NCBI RefSeq assembly: GCF_025770785.1
Contig: NZ_JANZLA010000009.1
Coordinates: forward strand, 62,001 to 126,000
DNA: 64,000 nucleotides
Direction of reading: 5' to 3'
Source: Cellulomonas sp. SG140
Lineage (GTDB): Bacteria; Actinomycetota; Actinomycetes; Actinomycetales; Cellulomonadaceae
Position 1 is the first letter of the stretch. The number at the start of each line of letters is the position of its first letter. Below, piece after piece: positions 26,615-35,255 of the stretch. The translations under genes and the position numbers were made by a program. The notes under the pieces are model-generated. The model did no database searches and had not been told where the DNA came from. It saw nothing but the letters and a program-made list of their open reading frames with translations.

Positions 26615-29188
26615 TCAGGCGTTCGGGTCGTCGATCTGCTCGTCGATCACGGTGCCGCCGAGCAGCCGCGCGACCAGCGGCGCGCCGACCAGGCCCGATC
26701 CGTCGATCAGCGGGTCGTCCGGCGACGGTTCGTCGGGCTCGTCGGACCAGCCCGAGCCCGCCGGACGGGGGCCGGAGCCGGCCACCGGGTCCCGCGGGAC
26801 GTCGCGCGGGTCCTCGAACGGCACCTCGTCGTCCGGCGGGATCCAGTCGCCGGGCGGCAGGTCGTCCACCGGCTCGTCGGGCGGGTCGAGGTCCGGTGGC
26901 TCGTCCGCAGGACCGCTGCGGCGTGCAGCGGCAGCGGTGCCGGCGGCGCGGCCCCGGGGTGCCGAGCCGCGGTCCGGACGGGCGCCCGACGGCGCAGCAG
27001 CGGTGCCGGGCCGGCCCTGGGATGCGCGCGCTCCCGATCCCGACGAGGCCGCACCGGGAGATCCTGTGCTCGAGCCTGCCGAGCGGGACGAGCCGGCGGC
27101 GGGTGCGGCCGAACCGTCCGGCGCCGACCCGGCGTCCGGGGAACCGGGTTCCGGTCCCGAACCCCCGGCCGGAGCCGAGCTGGACGGCACCGGACGACCC
27201 CATGACGCGGCGGCCTCGTCCACGCTCGGGATGCCCGGCGTACGCCGTGCCGCACGAGCAGTCGAGCCGGTCGATGACGCGCCGGCGGGCGTGTGAGCTC
27301 CTGACGCCGGTGCAGCGCCGGCGGCCGACCGGTCGGACGCCGCACCGCTGCCGGCTGGTGTCGCCGCGTCGCCCAGCACGCCCTCGACCCTGGCCTCGAC
27401 GCCCAGCGTCTCCCGGAGAGCCTGGGCGACCGCCTCGGCGTGGCTGCCGCGCTGGAACTGCTGGATCAGACCCGGCTGCGCGAACCCGAGCCGCAACGTC
27501 GTCGCGTCGAGCTCGAGCACCTGGGCGTGCTGGCTGACCAGGGCGTGCGTCAGCAGCCGCAACCCGCGAAGGGTGCCGAGCACCTCGGGCCAGCGGCGAC
27601 GGAGCATCTCGGTGTCCGGGCCGCCGGCGCCGCGCGGCGCTGCCGGTGGTGTGGTTGCCGCCGGGGCGGACGGTGCGGGTGGTGCGGTTGCCGCCGGGGC
27701 CGGTGGTGCGGGTGGTGCGGCTGCTGCCGGTGCGGGCGCCGCCGCGGCGGCTGGAGCCGGCGAGGGACCAGCGGTGGCCGTCTTCCGTCCGGACGACGAC
27801 CGGGCGGGCACGTCGTCGACCGGCCACGGCGGTGTGTCCAGGTCGGCAGCGGCGTCCGTAGCGGCCTCGGCGTCCGCTGCCTCAGCGGGTGCCTCGACGG
27901 CGGGCTCGGCGGCCACCGGCGGGGTGCCGAGCGGCGGGGTGGCCGGTTCCACCGGTGCCGATGCACGGCTGGCCACCACAGGCGCACCACCGGCACCGAC
28001 CACCGCCGGGGCGGCCGCGAACCCGCCGCGCTCCAGCCGGTCGAGCCGGGCGCCGAGCCCGAGCGTGCCGTCGTCCGCCGCCGGCAGCAGCAGCCGCGCC
28101 ATCAGCAGCTCGAGGTGCAGCCGTGGGGACGTGGCACCGGCCATCTCGGTCAGCGCGGCGTTGGCCAGGTCGGCGGACCGGGACAGCTCGGCGGCGCCGA
28201 GGTGCCCCGCCTGAGCACGCATCCGGTCCAGCTGGTCGGCCGGGATCATGCCGAGCGCCGCGCCGGCGGCGTCCCCCGCTGCGGCGAGGACGATCAGGTC
28301 CCGCAGCCGTTCGAGCAGGTCCTCGACGAAGCGCCGCGGCTCGTGGCCGGTGGACACCACGCGCTCCACCACGGAGAACGCGGTGGCGCCGTCGCGGGCG
28401 GCGATCGCCTCGACCAGGTCGTCCAGCAGGGACGCCGGCGTGTACCCGAGCAGCGCCACCGCGCTCTCGTACTCCAGCCCGCTCTCCCCCGCGCCGGCGA
28501 TCAGCTGGTCCAGCACCGACAGGCTGTCCCGCACCGACCCGGCACCCGCCCGCACCACCAGCGGCAGCACGCCTGAACCGACAGGCACGCCCTCCTGCTC
28601 GCACAGCTGCGCCAGGTACGGCACCAGCACGTCAGGCGGCACCAGCCGGAACGGGTAGTGGTGCGTGCGGGAGCGGATGGTGCCGATCACCTTGTCCGGC
28701 TCCGTCGTCGCGAACACGAACTTCACGTGCGGCGGCGGCTCCTCGACGATCTTCAGCAGGGCGTTGAAGCCCTGGTTCGAGACCATGTGGGCCTCGTCGA
28801 GGATGAACACCTTGTACCGGTCCCGGGCGGGGGCGAAGGTGGCCCGCTCGCGCAGCTCACGGGCGTCGTCCACACCGCCGTGGCTGGCGGCGTCGATCTC
28901 GACGACGTCGAGGCTGCCCGGACCGCCCGTCGCCAGCTCGATGCACGACTCGCACTCCCCGCAGGGCGTGTCCGTCGGGTGCTCGGCGGTGTTCTGCGCG
29001 CAGTTGAGCACCCGCGCGAGGATCCGTGCGGAGCTCGTCTTGCCGCAGCCGCGAGGGCCGGAGAACAGGTAGGCGTGGTTGACCTGGCCGGAGCGCAGCG
29101 CCTGGCGCAGCGGAGCCGTCACGTGGTCCTGCCCGATGACCTCCGCGAAGGTCTCGGGCCGGTACCGGCGGTACAGCGCTGTCGTCAC
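26615..29188 (-). CDS. dnaX: DNA polymerase III gamma/tau subunit
   Basis: 857 aa clamp-loader ATPase. YRRYRPETFAEVIGQDHV begins the protein; Walker A GPRGCGKTS (about 45), zinc-binding Cys in NCAQ and PCGECESC, Walker B FILDEAHM and sensor SRTHHYPF follow. Domain III ends near residue 370. The remaining part is mostly disordered Ala/Pro/Gly/Ser sequence with a folded patch around RRRWPEVLGTLRGLRLLTHALV (about 545-620) as in actinobacterial tau. No A-rich frameshift site for gamma is visible. GTG start. The 4.5S RNA gene lies nearby, as is usual in actinobacteria. Confidence 0.95.
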   Translation of the reverse strand: MTTALYRRYRPETFAEVIGQDHVTAPLRQALRSGQVNHAYLFSGPRGCGKTSSARILARVLNCAQNTAEHPTDTPCGECESCIELATGGPGSLDVVEIDAASHGGVDDARELRERATFAPARDRYKVFILDEAHMVSNQGFNALLKIVEEPPPHVKFVFATTEPDKVIGTIRSRTHHYPFRLVPPDVLVPYLAQLCEQEGVPVGSGVLPLVVRAGAGSVRDSLSVLDQLIAGAGESGLEYESAVALLGYTPASLLDDLVEAIAARDGATAFSVVERVVSTGHEPRRFVEDLLERLRDLIVLAAAGDAAGAALGMIPADQLDRMRAQAGHLGAAELSRSADLANAALTEMAGATSPRLHLELLMARLLLPAADDGTLGLGARLDRLERGGFAAAPAVVGAGGAPVVASRASAPVEPATPPLGTPPVAAEPAVEAPAEAADAEAATDAAADLDTPPWPVDDVPARSSSGRKTATAGPSPAPAAAAAPAPAAAAPPAPPAPAATAPPAPSAPAATTPPAAPRGAGGPDTEMLRRRWPEVLGTLRGLRLLTHALVSQHAQVLELDATTLRLGFAQPGLIQQFQRGSHAEAVAQALRETLGVEARVEGVLGDAATPAGSGAASDRSAAGAAPASGAHTPAGASSTGSTARAARRTPGIPSVDEAAASWGRPVPSSSAPAGGSGPEPGSPDAGSAPDGSAAPAAGSSRSAGSSTGSPGAASSGSGARASQGRPGTAAAPSGARPDRGSAPRGRAAGTAAAARRSGPADEPPDLDPPDEPVDDLPPGDWIPPDDEVPFEDPRDVPRDPVAGSGPRPAGSGWSDEPDEPSPDDPLIDGSGLVGAPLVARLLGGTVIDEQIDDPNA

Positions 29189-29238
29189 GTGCGAACCCTA
29201 TGCGGCAGATCCGACACCCGTCTCCGGCCCTCCCGGGC

Positions 29239-30666
29239 TCAGGCGAGGGCGCCCATCGGGTCCCAGGCCGGCAGGACGAGGGGCTCGGCGGTCAGCGCGG
29301 GACGCAGCTCCTCCGGCAGGGCGTCGGTGCGGACGACGACCTCGAAGACGTACTCGTCGAACCACGAGTCGTCCATGGTGAAGAAGCCCTTGTCGGCCTT
29401 GTCGTCGCCCCAGCTGTTCTCCACCCGCCACCGCCGCGGGGTGCCGTCCACCACGTCCACACCGGTCAGCAGCATCGCGTGGGTCATCGCCGACTCGCCG
29501 GAGACCACCCGCTCCTCCTTGGTGGTGGACAGGTCGACGCCGTACACGCCGGAGTAGTCGAACAGGTCGGCGGCCCAGATGCCGTCCTCGCGGTGCATCT
29601 GCGGCTTCACGTCGCAGCCGAACCAGACGGGCTCGCCGGCGACGATCGACGCTGCGGCCAGCTCCTTGATGGTGGCCATCGGCGCGTTGACGTACCGCAC
29701 CTGCCGACCGCCGACCACGTTGCCGAGGTTGGCCACCGTCAGCGCCGCGCCCTTGGGGTGCTCACGGCGCGGGTCGTCCACCAGGCACACGTACTGGGTC
29801 AGGTCGAGGGTGACGTACCGCTCGAAGAACTGCTGCGGCGTCAGCACGCCGTCACGGTGGAACTGCTTCGCGTCGTCCGTCCACTGCCAGTCGAACGACG
29901 TCGGCGGCGTACCCAGGTGGATGGTCAGGATGGCGTGCACGTCCGTGAGGATCGCCGCCTTCACCGCCGCCACGTCACCGCCGTCGGCCACCGCCGCGCG
30001 CAGCGCCAGGGCGCCCTTGCGCAGCCGCGCGCGCAGCTGGGTGTTCATCGCATCGGTGTCCGAGGACGACTGCGTCTCCGGCATCGCCTCCTTGGGCACC
30101 ACGCCGTGCTTGAGGAACACGCTGACCGCCATGTCCCACTGGCCGCCGTCGCCCAGCAGGGTCTGGAGCAGGAAGCCGACCAGGCGCGAGTCGATCGGCT
30201 CGCCGGCGGTCGCGATCACGTCCTCGCAGAAGAAGTTCGCCCGCTCGAGCTTGTCCCAGTACATGGCGTAGTTCTGGCTGAACTCGAACTCCTTGACGCC
30301 GAGCTTCTGCTTGGCACCGACGCGCAGCAGGTTCAGCGCCGCGAACAGCCAGCAGCGGCCGCTCTTCTTCTGGTTGGCGACGGACCAGTCGTCGAGCTGG
30401 TTCGACACGCTGGTGCGGATCGAGGTGGCGCGCGCGTGGTTCATCGCGACCTCGCCGACCGGGGTGCGGGTGACGGCGTTCTGCGCGCGCAGCCGGGCCG
30501 GGTCCGCGGCGAAGCCGGCGGCCAGGGTGGCGACGAAGTCGGGGTGGAGCGGCGTCGCCGCGACGGTTCCGGTGTGATCGGTGCTCTGCGTCGGGATGAG
30601 TGCCGGCGTCTGGGTCGGGTTCGGGGTCTGGGTCTGGTTCGAGGTCGTGGCAGTCACGCCCGCCAT
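29239..30666 (-). CDS. pepC: Aminopeptidase C (bleomycin hydrolase family)
   Basis: 475 aa C1B cysteine peptidase of the cytosol. The catalytic Cys lies in NQKKSGRCWLFAALNLLR (about 110), His in AMTHAMLLTGVD (about 400) and Asn in RVENSWGDD. The family forms hexamers with the active sites inside and trims amino acids from peptide N-termini. The first 45 residues are an added low-complexity Gln/Thr/Pro stretch before the usual LHPDFVATLAAGFAADPA start. ATG at 30666 has GGGAGGA upstream. Fifty bases separate it from the divergent GyrI-like gene. Confidence 0.93.
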   Translation of the reverse strand: MAGVTATTSNQTQTPNPTQTPALIPTQSTDHTGTVAATPLHPDFVATLAAGFAADPARLRAQNAVTRTPVGEVAMNHARATSIRTSVSNQLDDWSVANQKKSGRCWLFAALNLLRVGAKQKLGVKEFEFSQNYAMYWDKLERANFFCEDVIATAGEPIDSRLVGFLLQTLLGDGGQWDMAVSVFLKHGVVPKEAMPETQSSSDTDAMNTQLRARLRKGALALRAAVADGGDVAAVKAAILTDVHAILTIHLGTPPTSFDWQWTDDAKQFHRDGVLTPQQFFERYVTLDLTQYVCLVDDPRREHPKGAALTVANLGNVVGGRQVRYVNAPMATIKELAAASIVAGEPVWFGCDVKPQMHREDGIWAADLFDYSGVYGVDLSTTKEERVVSGESAMTHAMLLTGVDVVDGTPRRWRVENSWGDDKADKGFFTMDDSWFDEYVFEVVVRTDALPEELRPALTAEPLVLPAWDPMGALA

Positions 30667-30716
30667 TGTGGTCCTCCCCTGTTGTCCGGCTCCTGGGACT
30701 GCGGTTCGCTGAGGCC

Positions 30717-31358
30717 ATGACCCCAGCGGTCCGTGGTTCTGCTGGCGACCCCGAGCTGGCTGCGGTGTACCGGGCCACGGCGACGCCCGTCCGGGTGGAC
30801 GTGCCACCGCTGCAGTGCCTGATGGTGGACGGCGTCGGAGATCCCGAGACGACTCCGGCCTACGCCGACGCCGTCGGCACCCTCTACGCCGTCTCCTACG
30901 GCCTGCGCTTCATGGCCAAGGCGATCGGTGAGCAACCGTGGAAGGTCGGGCCGCTGGAGGGGCTGTGGTGGGCCGACGACCCCGACGTGTTCCTCACCGG
31001 CACACGCGCGGAGTGGCGCTGGACGATGCTGATCGTCCAGCCGACCCGCGTCACGGCGGACCTCGTCGGACGCGCGCTGGACGCGGCCGTCGCCAAGGAC
31101 CGTGCGCCCGCGGCGGAGCACCTGCACCTCGACGTGCTCGACGAGGGCACCGCCTTCCAGGTGCTGCACGTCGGCCCGTACGACGCCGAGGGGCCGACCA
31201 TCGCCGGCCTGCACCGCGCCATCGCCGACCAGGGGTACGCGCTGCGGGGCGCCCACCACGAGATCTACCTCGGCGACCCGCGCCGCTCGGCGCCCGAGCG
31301 GCTGCGGACGATCATCCGCCAGCCGGTCCAGCCCCCGGAGGACGCGCCGCAGGGGTAG
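30717..31358 (+). CDS. GyrI-like small-molecule-binding protein
   Basis: 213 aa. The GyrI-like domain covers about 20-205: VDVPPLQCLMVDGVGDP, the Trp/Tyr-rich GPLEGLWWADDPDVF, ERLRTIIRQPV at the end. Such proteins bind cationic or lipophilic drugs, like the effector domains of BmrR or Rob, but have no DNA-binding part here. It is transcribed away from pepC with about 50 bp for both promoters. A second, shorter GyrI-like protein is encoded 2 kb away. Confidence 0.82.
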   Translation: MTPAVRGSAGDPELAAVYRATATPVRVDVPPLQCLMVDGVGDPETTPAYADAVGTLYAVSYGLRFMAKAIGEQPWKVGPLEGLWWADDPDVFLTGTRAEWRWTMLIVQPTRVTADLVGRALDAAVAKDRAPAAEHLHLDVLDEGTAFQVLHVGPYDAEGPTIAGLHRAIADQGYALRGAHHEIYLGDPRRSAPERLRTIIRQPVQPPEDAPQG

Positions 31359-31481
31359 GACGCGCCAGCCCGGCGCGACGCGTGGCTGGGTGGAGCCGAT
31401 GGCGGGTCGGGACCCGGCACGAGCGGGACGGGGCCGACGAGACGGGCCCGGACACCTCCGCCCCCGGGCACCCATTTCGGA

Positions 31482-31515
31482 CTGTGCGCCCGGTGTACGT
31501 ACATCGGGCGTACAG
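31482..31515. repeat. 34-bp palindrome, copy 1
   Basis: Two 17-base arms meet at a GTAC/GTAC centre with two mismatches. The pattern CTGT(A/G)CGCC then (G/C)GTGTAC and its complement is shared with the copy at 57554-57603. Here it lies 123 bp after the GyrI-like gene and about 150 bp before the DUF6318 lipoprotein. It could be a terminator, a regulator site or a dispersed intergenic repeat. The rest of the 309-bp gap (31359-31667) shows no gene. Confidence 0.75.
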
Positions 31516-31667
31516 GCCGTTCGGTACCTTGCCGAGCCGCGCGGACTCGCCCGTGAGCCCGGGCAGCCCACCGCCGGGCGCGATGAGCTGGGGAAATCGG
31601 GCATATCGGGACACGGCTTCTGCCAGGCTGCACGCGCCCCCAACGCCGCGCCCGCCGAGGTCACCCC

Positions 31668-32261
31668 ATGTCGACACGCGCCCGCACCCACCACCGGAGC
31701 GGTCGGCTCGCGCTCCTCGTCCCCCTGGCCGTCGCCGCTCTCGTCGCAGGCTGCGCACCGGACCCGACGCCCGCGCCGACCCCGGGCGCGCCCAGCCCCT
31801 CCGCCAGCCCGACGTCGCCGCTCCCCGCTCCAGCCCCGTCACCGACACAACCGGCGGAGATGTCTCGCGACGACGAGACCGGCGCGGTAGCCGCCGTCGC
31901 CTACGTGCTGAGCCTCTACGCGTACACGGAGTCAACCCAGGACACCGCACCGTGGTCAGCGATCAGCCACCCATCATGCAAGTTCTGCCAAGGCGTTCTC
32001 GACGATGTCGCCGCCCGCCGCGCCGCGGGTCAAACGGCGCGATTCCAGCCGCTGATCGTGACATCGAGGAGGACCCTGAGCGCCAGCCCCCTCCAATACT
32101 CGATCGCCGTCAGTGTCGCCGCGGGTCCTGACTCCTCCTGGACCAAGGACGGTCGCCTCATCGACCCGGGCCGAGTGACGACGGGCGAGCTGACGTTCCT
32201 GATGGTCTTTCAGATCGATCGGTGGCTCGTTCGCGAAGCCCAGGTCAAGGCGACCTCGTGA
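31668..32261 (+). CDS. DUF6318 family lipoprotein
   Basis: 197 aa. A signal peptide with lipobox LVAGC (Cys about residue 28) is followed by a Pro/Ser/Thr/Ala linker (to about 64) and a folded domain with AYVLSLYAYTESTQDTAPW and SHPSCKFCQGVLDDV (CxxC), typical of DUF6318, found mostly in Micrococcales. It should be anchored to the outer face of the cell membrane. From about 31900 the base composition is less GC-rich than the neighbours. It overlaps the next secreted-protein gene by one base. Function unknown. Confidence 0.82.
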   Translation: MSTRARTHHRSGRLALLVPLAVAALVAGCAPDPTPAPTPGAPSPSASPTSPLPAPAPSPTQPAEMSRDDETGAVAAVAYVLSLYAYTESTQDTAPWSAISHPSCKFCQGVLDDVAARRAAGQTARFQPLIVTSRRTLSASPLQYSIAVSVAAGPDSSWTKDGRLIDPGRVTTGELTFLMVFQIDRWLVREAQVKATS

Positions 32262-33166
32262 TGTCAGCTGCGCCGGTACTCGCCGCGGCGCTGGCACTCG
32301 TATCGGCGGGACTGGCATGTGATCCGTCAGCTGATCCGTCAGCCGGGCCCCCCTCGACGCCTGTCTCGATCACAGCGCGAGCGGGTGGCTCCGACGTCGA
32401 CGTCGCCGGTGCGACGAGCCAGCCCGGCGCAGTTCGGGACCTCACACCGTCGACAACGGGCGAACCTCTCGTCGAGAGGTTGCGGGCGCCCATCTGCCGT
32501 CGGAACCTCAGCGACTCTCCGAATCTCTTCCCGTGCCTCGGTGACGACATCACTCCGTTGCCGGAGTGCGAGGCGGCGGGGGTGGCGACGTTGGCGCCGG
32601 TTTGGCAGCGGACCCGGGCGGATGCGGCGAGCCCGTGGAGCGAGTGGACGGTGACGGCGCCGGCGTCGTGCGCCGCGGCAGCGACCGTGACACCCGAGAT
32701 GGTGCTGGCCGAGTTCCGACGGATGACGCTGACGCCCAGCGCACTGACGGTCCAGCCGGATCGCGGGTGGGTGCTGGTGAACAAGCCGACGGTCGTCTAC
32801 GCCGCCGGCGCGGCCGACCAGACGCTGACCACCACGATCCTAGGCACCCCGGTGACCATCACCGCCCACCCGCACAGCTACCGGTGGGACTTCGGCGACG
32901 GCGCCGTGATCAGCACAACGATCCCGGGTCGGCCCTGGCCCCAGGCGGACATCTCCCACCCCTACGTCCACACCGGCACCTACGCGATCACGCTGACCAC
33001 CACCTGGTCGGCGACCTTCACCCTCGCCGAGGATCCGACGCCCCGAGACGTCCCCGGCACGGCCACCACGGTCAGCACCAGCAGGCCCTTCACCGCCGAG
33101 GAGCTGCGCTCCCACCTCGTCGCCACCACGTGCAACGAGGAGCCGCACGCCCCCGGCTGCGACTGA
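32261..33166 (+). CDS. Secreted PKD-domain protein
   Basis: 301 aa. A signal peptide (about 1-19, ending SAGLACDPS, possibly a lipobox Cys) leads to a region of unknown fold with several Cys (ICRRNLSDSPNLFPC; PECEAAG). A PKD-like beta-sandwich follows at about 160-275, containing YRWDFGDGAVIST and the closing PYVHTGTYAITLTTTWSATF. PKD domains mediate protein or sugar contacts at the cell surface. Its ATG (or GTG three bases earlier) overlaps the lipoprotein stop, so the pair is made together and may form one surface complex. Only the PKD part is recognised. Confidence 0.78.
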   Translation: MSAAPVLAAALALVSAGLACDPSADPSAGPPSTPVSITARAGGSDVDVAGATSQPGAVRDLTPSTTGEPLVERLRAPICRRNLSDSPNLFPCLGDDITPLPECEAAGVATLAPVWQRTRADAASPWSEWTVTAPASCAAAATVTPEMVLAEFRRMTLTPSALTVQPDRGWVLVNKPTVVYAAGAADQTLTTTILGTPVTITAHPHSYRWDFGDGAVISTTIPGRPWPQADISHPYVHTGTYAITLTTTWSATFTLAEDPTPRDVPGTATTVSTSRPFTAEELRSHLVATTCNEEPHAPGCD

Positions 33167-33318
33167 CCGACCACCGACCACGCCGCCAGCCGTCCACCGG
33201 GCGGCGCGCGGGCATGGACACGCTGGAGGCCGCGGCGAGCAGGTGCGACAGTGTGTCCACCGGCGCGGCCGTCCACCGGTGTGCGGCTCGCCTCTGGTCA
33301 TCCGTTGGAGGACCCCTG

Positions 33319-33795
33319 TTGGGTACCGAGATCGTCACGCGCACCCTGGCCCCCTGCACCATGGCCGCCGTCCGGGACACCCTTCCCTCTGCCGCCGACG
33401 AGGGTGTGCTGTGGGGACGCCTGTGGTCAGGGCTGGCCACAGCCGGTGCGACGCCCGTCGCCATGCCCCTGGCGCTGACCGTCTACCACGACGACTTCCT
33501 GCTGAGCCGGAATGCCGATCTCGAGGTGCTGCTCGAGGTGGCGCGCCCGTTCGAGGACACCGAGGCGGTGCACTGCCGCCAGGTCCCCGCCACGCTGGTC
33601 GCCTGCAGCCGGCAGGACGACGGTGAGCCGGAGCTGCACACCGTCTTCGACGCGCTGGGCCGGTGGATCGCCCGGAACGGCTACCGGTTCGCCGGACCGA
33701 TGTTCAGCGTGCACCGGCCCGAGCCGGGGATCGTTCCGCAGGCCGGGCGGGGCATCGTCGAGGTCTGCGCGCCGGTGTCGCTGCTGCAGCTCTGA
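33319..33795 (+). CDS. GyrI-like effector-binding protein
   Basis: 158 aa with a single GyrI-like/AraC-effector-binding domain: EIVTRTLAPCTMAAVRD, MPLALTVYHDDFL, ALGRWIARNGYRFAGPMF. The TTG at 33319 is preferred because GGAGG lies at 33307-33311 and the domain starts there; an ATG at 33214 would add 35 residues without homology but is possible. There is no DNA-binding domain, so it probably binds a small molecule or buffers one. It comes just after the secreted pair and before the 4.5S RNA. Confidence 0.75.
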   Translation: MGTEIVTRTLAPCTMAAVRDTLPSAADEGVLWGRLWSGLATAGATPVAMPLALTVYHDDFLLSRNADLEVLLEVARPFEDTEAVHCRQVPATLVACSRQDDGEPELHTVFDALGRWIARNGYRFAGPMFSVHRPEPGIVPQAGRGIVEVCAPVSLLQL

Positions 33796-33892
33796 AGGCG
33801 CTCGGGTTCGTCCGACGACGCCCGTTGGCCGCTGACCCCGCCGGATGGCGCCGGATGGCCGCTTCCCCGGCAGCCGCTGCCCGGGCATGAGA

Positions 33893-33984
33893 GGACCCCC
33901 CGCACACCCGCCAGAGCTCACCTGCCCTTGCTGCCTTCCGGCCCTGGGGGAGTTCAGCGAGATGACGCCGCACGAGGGGTCTGC
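33893..33984 (-). ncRNA. ffs: Signal recognition particle 4.5S RNA
   Basis: On the minus strand the helix-8 core reads GGGCCGGAAGGCAGCAAGGG, with the GGAAGGC/GCAGCA asymmetric loop that binds Ffh and the GGAA-type tetraloop. Flanking arms CCCCTCGTGCGGCG and GTGTGCGGGGGG pair to close the long hairpin. Ends are estimated from pairing and may be a few bases off. This is the short bacterial type; it works with Ffh and FtsY in membrane-protein targeting. Confidence 0.92.
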
Positions 33985-34043
33985 CCCCAGTCTAGGGCAG
34001 GGCCAGGGTGGCGCCGGTCGCCCCCTGCTCGACCGGCGCCGGC

Positions 34044-35255
34044 TCAGCGCAGCACGTCGGCCAACGGACGACGAGGGCTCGCGACCGCCCGACCGCTCGG
34101 TCGGCCCATCCGGAGCGCCGCGATCACCTGTCCACCGGCGAGCTGCGTCAGCGGTCCGTCGAACCGGTCCGCCGTCCCCAGCGCGGCGTCCCGCTCGGCC
34201 ATCTCCACCGCCTGGTTCATATGCTGCATCGCCCATCCCTCCGCGACCAGGGCCAGGTGCAGCCGCTGCAGCACACGGCCGGCGTGCACCCGGGTGGCCG
34301 GGTCGCTGCGGTCGCCGACGACGAGCCCGTAGGCACGCGCCGTCGCGGTGTGCACGTCCCGCGTGGACCGGACCCAGGAGTTGTCGCCCTGCGTGCGCGA
34401 CGTGGCCGGCAGCAGCTGGGCGGCCACCTCGAGGAACGGTGACAGGGCCTGCGCGTCGATGGTGAGACCGTCGCCGTACCGCTCCACCTGCTGGTGGTCG
34501 TACCGGATCAGCTCCGCGTTGTCGACGCTCATCTGGTGGTCGGCGGTCAGGGCGGTGGCGGCGTCGACGAGCAGCGTGCCGAGGCGTTGCCGCTGGTCAG
34601 GGGTGGTGATCCAGACGAGGTCCACACCGGTGCTCCCGTCCAGCGCGGTGGCGCGCAGGCGGCCCAGCAGATCGGCCGACGGCTCCTCCGGCGGGTACGC
34701 ACCGCGGTCCGAGTGCCGGTGCCAGATCGCCTGGGCCAGCGGGTCCGGATCGGCGGGCGTGCGCGGGGTGAGGACGAGGCGGGCCAGCAGCGTCTCGTCG
34801 TCGGCCGCGGGCCGCACGGTCAGCCGGGTGTCGAAGCCGAGCGCCGGGGCCGCGACCTCGGCGTTGGCCACGGCGGCGCCGATGCCCAGGTGCGCCTCGC
34901 GGCGGTGCGCGTCGACCACGCCGAGGGACCGCGAGGTGTCGTCGTGCACGTCGAGCGTGACCGAGCCGTCGGCGGCCGCCGTCGGACGGAACCACCAGTT
35001 CTGCAGGTTGTGCGGGCTGGCGGCGAGCACCGCCGCGGCGACTACAGCCTCGGCACCGGTGCGGTGCGTCGGCTGCCACGCGGTGTACGCGGGGCCGGTG
35101 CGGGGGTCCAGCAGTCCCTGGCGCTGGGCGCGCACCAGCGTCCCGCCGACGACGACGAGGGCGCCTGCGCCCACCCACCCCAGCACGGCTCGTCTGCTCA
35201 CACCGTCAGTGTCGTCGTCGTCCGCACCGGGCCGGCGACGCGACCGCCGGCTCAT
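34044..35255 (-). CDS. Acg-family FMN-binding (nitroreductase-like) protein with Tat-like signal
   Basis: 403 aa. A twin-arginine-like N-terminus (VSRRAVLGWVGAGALVVVGG, about 19-38) precedes two nitroreductase-like halves. AASPHNLQNWWF (about 80) and HRHSDRGAYPPEEP (about 185) match Acg (Rv2032) family members, which bind FMN but often lack reductase activity. The gene starts four bases into the end of the TetR gene upstream (ATGA), so the regulator and Acg protein form one unit. A stress- or drug-responsive role is inferred from this pairing. Confidence 0.82.
   Translation of the reverse strand: MSRRSRRRPGADDDDTDGVSRRAVLGWVGAGALVVVGGTLVRAQRQGLLDPRTGPAYTAWQPTHRTGAEAVVAAAVLAASPHNLQNWWFRPTAAADGSVTLDVHDDTSRSLGVVDAHRREAHLGIGAAVANAEVAAPALGFDTRLTVRPAADDETLLARLVLTPRTPADPDPLAQAIWHRHSDRGAYPPEEPSADLLGRLRATALDGSTGVDLVWITTPDQRQRLGTLLVDAATALTADHQMSVDNAELIRYDHQQVERYGDGLTIDAQALSPFLEVAAQLLPATSRTQGDNSWVRSTRDVHTATARAYGLVVGDRSDPATRVHAGRVLQRLHLALVAEGWAMQHMNQAVEMAERDAALGTADRFDGPLTQLAGGQVIAALRMGRPSGRAVASPRRPLADVLR

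Noticed and set aside
27000..28000. Long open frames on the plus strand opposite dnaX
   Set aside because: Their products are Gly/Arg/Pro/His-rich mirror images caused by extreme GC content; dnaX is clearly the coding strand.
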